Shown one piece after another: positions 61,141 to 64,000 of a stretch of 64,000 nucleotides of DNA (position 1 is the stretch's first letter; each line of letters begins with the position of its first letter). The translations under genes and the position numbers were made by a program. The notes under the pieces were generated by a model, which saw only the letters and a program-made list of their open reading frames with translations, searched no databases and was not told the DNA's origin. The stretch comes from Candidatus Heimdallarchaeota archaeon (GTDB lineage Archaea; Asgardarchaeota; Heimdallarchaeia; Heimdallarchaeales; Heimdallarchaeaceae): assembly GCA_030603365.1 (NCBI GenBank), contig JAUVXV010000004.1, positions 62,001 to 126,000 on the forward strand, given 5' to 3'.

Positions 61141-62706
61141 TCATTTCCAAAATCTTCTATGTCTTGTTTTAGCAGTTATTGTAATTCCAAGAAATGATAA
61201 TAGAACAATTAGAACACTAAAAAAAGATTCTTCAGTTGGTTCAGCTGTTGTCTCGCTAGTTACTTGGCAATCATAGTTGTAAACAGATGGATAAGGATCT
61301 GTCATATTGTATTTTCCATCTATAGAGTATTCTCCTTCTCCTTCATAATCTGTCCAAAAATTACCTGTGCTTGAATCATCATCATACCACTTGTTATTAT
61401 AGCTATCATCAAAGGCTTGGGAATACCCATCTTCTGTTCCATTTAGATTATTGCAAATGAAGTAGTTATGATGTATGACATTCCAAGTTGAAAGCAAAGT
61501 AGCTATCTTAACTCCATATTTTCTGTTTCTTAGTAGAGTATTATTTACTATTTCTATATATTTTGAATCAACTAGTAAAATTCCTTGACCATTGGATTCG
61601 CATGTGTTATTTCTAATTATTGCATGATGTGTTTCCCAAACTCTCATTCCTATTGTATTGTTCTTACACACATTATCTTCAATTATTGGTGGTGTAAGAG
61701 ATGTAAAAGAACCATAATAAGTGAAGATTCCAGCGTCTTTGTTTTCCGTACATGTGTTATTTGCTACTGTTCCTTTTGAGCATCTAGCTATCCTTATTCC
61801 TGATTCATTATTCTTTGTAAAGAAATTGTCTAGTATCAATGAATCATCCATTTCATTAGAATAAATTCCATCTTGATTATTTTTTGAGCACTCATTCTCA
61901 ATAATCGAGATATTTTGTGACATATTAACTACAATTCCAAAAACACCTCTTGTGCAATAATTGTTCTCTACTCGATTATGTTTTCCCCACCACATGCTTA
62001 TTCCTGAATAGCCATAATCCACTATGACATTTCGTTCAAAAATCGTGTTCTTAACATAGTAAGTGTCTATGCCATCATGATTGAGTTCTAAGGTGTTATC
62101 CATGACCTTAGAATGTTCTGAATAGAGTAACCTGATGCCGTTCCTATTATCATGACAATAGTTCTTTTTAATCTCCAGATACTCCCCTCTATCAGTCGCT
62201 ATTCCATTCCGGTTTCCATAGCATTCATTCTGTCTTAGATAGACCTGACTAGATCCCCAAACGTAAATCCCATCATAGTTGTGATTTATACAAGTATTGT
62301 TTTCTATAATAGCAGTTCCAGAAATAATATCAGTTATTACAATTCCCCAATCTAGAGCTGAAATGAAACAATTAGAAATTGTGAAACTCTTGGTAGTATT
62401 GAAGACATACATCCCAATCCCGAAGGTAGTTGTGATATCATAATTCTCGATTTGATAGGGATCAGATGGAGTTCCCTCCCCTGGAAATCCTTGAGTTATA
62501 AAATCCTCGTCTGATAAAATAATAATACTTTGATGAGGAATTAATTCTGTTTTCATTTTATTCATTTTAGGATAGGAATTTTGATTCAGATTGTCCGTTT
62601 GAGATAACTCTGCTATAACTTCGGAATTCGAAAGACGGATTTTACTAGGGAAGAGAATTAGAAATAAAACACAATAGATAAAGATTGTTTCATACTTCTT
62701 CCACAT
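61141..62706 (-). CDS. Exported right-handed beta-helix protein (NosD-like)
   Basis: About 521 residues from ATG 62706, which follows AGAGGAGAG. A signal peptide (YETIFIYCVLFLILFPS) leads to about 350 residues of repeating coils: ENNTCINHNYDGIYVWGSS, RQNECYGNRNGIATDR, KNYCHDNRNGIRLLYSE, and so on, with N-x-C/G-I patterns every 22-23 residues. This is the parallel beta-helix of NosD/PbH1 proteins. The end is a Ser/Thr/Glu linker and a membrane helix (FFSVLIVLLSFLGITI) with a basic tail, so it is cell-surface anchored. It is probably a polysaccharide-binding or adhesion protein. Confidence 0.88.
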   Translation of the reverse strand: MWKKYETIFIYCVLFLILFPSKIRLSNSEVIAELSQTDNLNQNSYPKMNKMKTELIPHQSIIILSDEDFITQGFPGEGTPSDPYQIENYDITTTFGIGMYVFNTTKSFTISNCFISALDWGIVITDIISGTAIIENNTCINHNYDGIYVWGSSQVYLRQNECYGNRNGIATDRGEYLEIKKNYCHDNRNGIRLLYSEHSKVMDNTLELNHDGIDTYYVKNTIFERNVIVDYGYSGISMWWGKHNRVENNYCTRGVFGIVVNMSQNISIIENECSKNNQDGIYSNEMDDSLILDNFFTKNNESGIRIARCSKGTVANNTCTENKDAGIFTYYGSFTSLTPPIIEDNVCKNNTIGMRVWETHHAIIRNNTCESNGQGILLVDSKYIEIVNNTLLRNRKYGVKIATLLSTWNVIHHNYFICNNLNGTEDGYSQAFDDSYNNKWYDDDSSTGNFWTDYEGEGEYSIDGKYNMTDPYPSVYNYDCQVTSETTAEPTEESFFSVLIVLLSFLGITITAKTRHRRFWK

Positions 62707-62880
62707 TTTCTCTCCTCTTAATAGTTGTTTTCTAAACATATATAAGTCGACTCTTCAAATTATTTACGTGTTTAATTATCCCAAATTTTTTCCTTTATTG
62801 AATCTTTGAAAAATACTCTTTTGCCCTTATCAAGGTACTATTCCTTTTGTGTTTTTAAACCTAAATTTGTTTATTTATCT

Positions 62881-62958
62881 GAAGCTAGCTCTAACATCTG
62901 CTAGATGGTTTCAAGAATGCTTTCCACATTCATCCCCAATGTTTCTCTGGCTAGCTTC
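62881..62958. ncRNA. Candidate structured RNA closed by GAAGCTAGC/GCTAGCTTC
   Basis: In a 365-bp intergenic stretch, perfect 9-nt arms enclose two hairpins (AACATCT-GCT-AGATGGTT with one bulge; GAATG-CTTTCCA-CATTC), giving a three-way-junction model of about 78 nt. A C-rich run (CCCCCCTCTCCCCC) follows on the plus side. Nothing else is seen in the stretch other than the promoters of the flanking genes. The strand is not resolved. Confidence 0.3.
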
Positions 62959-63071
62959 CCCCCTCTCCCCCTCTTTGAAAGATTCACCCTCTTATTGTAC
63001 AAAGCATTTTTGATAAAAAAAGAGTGAATGCTTTAATATCAACTACTCTATTTTCTTCCAAAGTGATTTCA

Positions 63072-63563
63072 ATGCGTGGAATGAGAAGAAAGGAAAAAGC
63101 AATAGATGATATTGAAGAATTGCAGCATATTTTGAAAACTGTTAAACATATTACTATAGCAATGTGTCAAGATAATGAACCCTATTTGGTTACTTTGAGT
63201 CATGGTTATGATCCAAAAGAACATTGTATTTTCTTCCACTGTGCAAGCGAGGGTAAAAAAATCGATATCTTAAAAGAAAATAACATTGTGTGGGGACAGG
63301 CTTTAGTTGATGAAGGGTATATTCAAGGAGCTTGTGATCATCTATATGCAACTGCTCAATTCAAGGGCAAAGTGCGCTTTCTAGAAGATTTTGAAGAGAA
63401 AAAAACAGCTTTGGAACTTATGATTAAGAAACTAGATGAGAAACCAGAGGAAGTAGCTGAAAAACAATTAACAGAGCAATCCGTTACTAGGGTTGCCGTA
63501 GGAAGGATTGACATTGAATATATGAGCGGTAAAAAATCTAAGGATGTAATCATTAGTCTTTGA
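63072..63563 (+). CDS. PNPOx-like FMN-binding protein (NimA-type)
   Basis: About 163 residues from MRGMRRKEKAIDD. A six-stranded split barrel with TVKHITIAMCQDNEPYLVTLSHGYDPKEHCIFFHCASEGKKIDIL (in pieces) fits the pyridoxamine-phosphate-oxidase/NimA nitroreductase superfamily, whose members bind FMN or haem. The KGKVRFLEDFEEKKTAL segment completes it. A truncated inverted copy lies at 25821-26149. ATG 63072 is preferred over 63024 because the extra residues are not family-like. Confidence 0.85.
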   Translation: MRGMRRKEKAIDDIEELQHILKTVKHITIAMCQDNEPYLVTLSHGYDPKEHCIFFHCASEGKKIDILKENNIVWGQALVDEGYIQGACDHLYATAQFKGKVRFLEDFEEKKTALELMIKKLDEKPEEVAEKQLTEQSVTRVAVGRIDIEYMSGKKSKDVIISL

Positions 63564-63598
63564 CGTTATATTGATAAGTGTTCAAGTTGTCAAATCAA
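63235..63598 (+). repeat. Inverted-repeat copy B (of 25786-26149)
   Basis: The intact-gene copy of the 364-bp repeat; covers the distal two thirds of the flavoprotein gene and about 35 bp beyond its stop. Confidence 0.9.
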
Positions 63599-63600
63599 AC

Positions 63601-63849
63601 ATGCCAATGTTCGGTAAATGCGCCCAATGTGGAAGATCTTTAGATGAGGGAAAGAAAACTTGTGGAGCTAGCTTCGCAATATGTAAAAAATGTAAGATGT
63701 TAATCCATCCACATTGTATGGGGGAACATAGGTTAATGCATAATCGCCAAGATATGATAGCAAAATATGCTACAAAAAATGAGTATGATTCTGTTTTTTC
63801 AAGAACTATCGCGTTCATTAAAGAGAAATTGTCTAAATCAAAATCCTGA
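63601..63849 (+). CDS. Small zinc-finger protein
   Basis: About 82 residues from MPMFGKCAQCG. Potential zinc ligands are C-x2-C-x10-C-x6-C-x2-C-x5-H-x2-C followed by EHRLMH, resembling C1- or PHD-like cross-brace folds. The C-terminus is a helix (FSRTIAFIKEKLSKSK). It lies 37 bp after the flavoprotein gene. The partner is unknown. Confidence 0.7.
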   Translation: MPMFGKCAQCGRSLDEGKKTCGASFAICKKCKMLIHPHCMGEHRLMHNRQDMIAKYATKNEYDSVFSRTIAFIKEKLSKSKS

Positions 63850-63905
63850 TAGTTGAAGGATTGAAAGAAGCCAATATTTTTAACTTTCCGATATCCTTTT
63901 TCATT

Positions 63906-64000
63906 ATGGAATATAGAAGATTAGGTTCTACTGGAGTTAAAATATCTCCTGTTGTTCTTGGAACAATGCAGATGGGATGGAGAGTGGAGGAAGAAGAATC
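63906..64000 (+). CDS. Aldo/keto reductase, 3' end outside window
   Basis: The first 31 codons read MEYRRLGSTGVKISPVVLG followed by TMQMGWRVEEEE. This is the standard opening of NADPH-dependent aldo/keto reductases (R-L-G-x-T-G-V-x-I-S-x-x-x-L-G-T). The catalytic residues lie beyond the window. ATG at 63906. Confidence 0.85.
   Translation, partial: MEYRRLGSTGVKISPVVLGTMQMGWRVEEEE

Noticed and set aside
1..64000. CRISPR arrays, rRNA operons, replication origin
   Set aside because: No regularly spaced direct repeats, no rRNA-like segments, and no ORB-type repeats next to a cdc6/orc1 gene were seen.

Overview
The window is AT-rich archaeal DNA. Informational genes of archaeal/eukaryotic type appear throughout: uL11-SecE-Spt5, LSm-eL37, RNase P Rpp21, Nep1, ZPR1, D-Tyr-type deacylase DtdA and a TGS-domain GTPase. 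Metabolic markers are also archaeal: form III RuBisCO with ribose-1,5-bisphosphate isomerase, ADP-forming acetyl-CoA synthetase, and the aconitase-X-type phosphomevalonate dehydratase of the archaeal mevalonate pathway. FtsZ, many tRNA introns, a helical-repeat/beta-sandwich/coiled-coil protein and several exported surface proteins fit an Asgard-like lineage. That placement is an inference; no rRNA gene is present to settle it.

Layout. 1-7 kb: partial thioredoxin-like gene, orphan adenine methyltransferase, NodB-type deacetylase, YhbY/Rpp21 pair, and ftsZ with an unknown partner. 7-14 kb: two tRNA-Gly genes, DinB-like protein, a fossil of the leucyl-tRNA synthetase C-terminus, alpha/beta hydrolase, RuBisCO/R15P isomerase, a two-intron CAU tRNA, and a lipA-lipB cluster. 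14-22 kb: Nep1, acyl-CoA synthetase, ZPR1, a DNA glycosylase, phosphomevalonate dehydratase subunits, a SNAP/TPR-like protein, tRNA-Ala and eL37-LSm. 22-26 kb is an accessory patch: a TnpB element with structured ends, gene remnants, a secreted protein and a truncated inverted copy of a flavoprotein gene. 26-36 kb: uL11-secE-spt5, a metallo-beta-lactamase-fold protein, an OYE-SCP2 fusion, PLP enzyme, acetyltransferases, ICMT-like methyltransferase and DegV. 36-45 kb: two-intron tRNA-Pro, metzincin-like exported protease, PlsY homologue, tRNA-Glu and tRNA-Leu, a large membrane protein and an extremely acidic repeat protein. 45-57 kb: MobA-like protein facing a formate dehydrogenase, second DNA methyltransferase, DtdA, KARI-like protein, SDR, a small pilin-like peptide, OTCase and an arsenic module. 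57-64 kb: DUF362 ferredoxin-like protein, SDR, GTPase, two-intron tRNA-Phe, NosD-type beta-helix protein, the intact flavoprotein gene and the start of an aldo/keto reductase.

Biologically the genes suggest a heterotroph that salvages nucleotides through RuBisCO, makes ATP from acyl-CoA, uses a molybdenum/tungsten formate dehydrogenase, has lipoylated enzymes and builds isoprenoids by the archaeal mevalonate route. The strongest unusual signals are: homologous introns in the T-loops of tRNA-Pro and tRNA-Phe; a TnpB whose second catalytic glutamate appears relocated; the oxidoreductase-SCP2 fusion; a bacterial-type PlsY; the SNAP-like/beta-sandwich/coiled-coil protein; and a 364-bp inverted duplication 37 kb apart.
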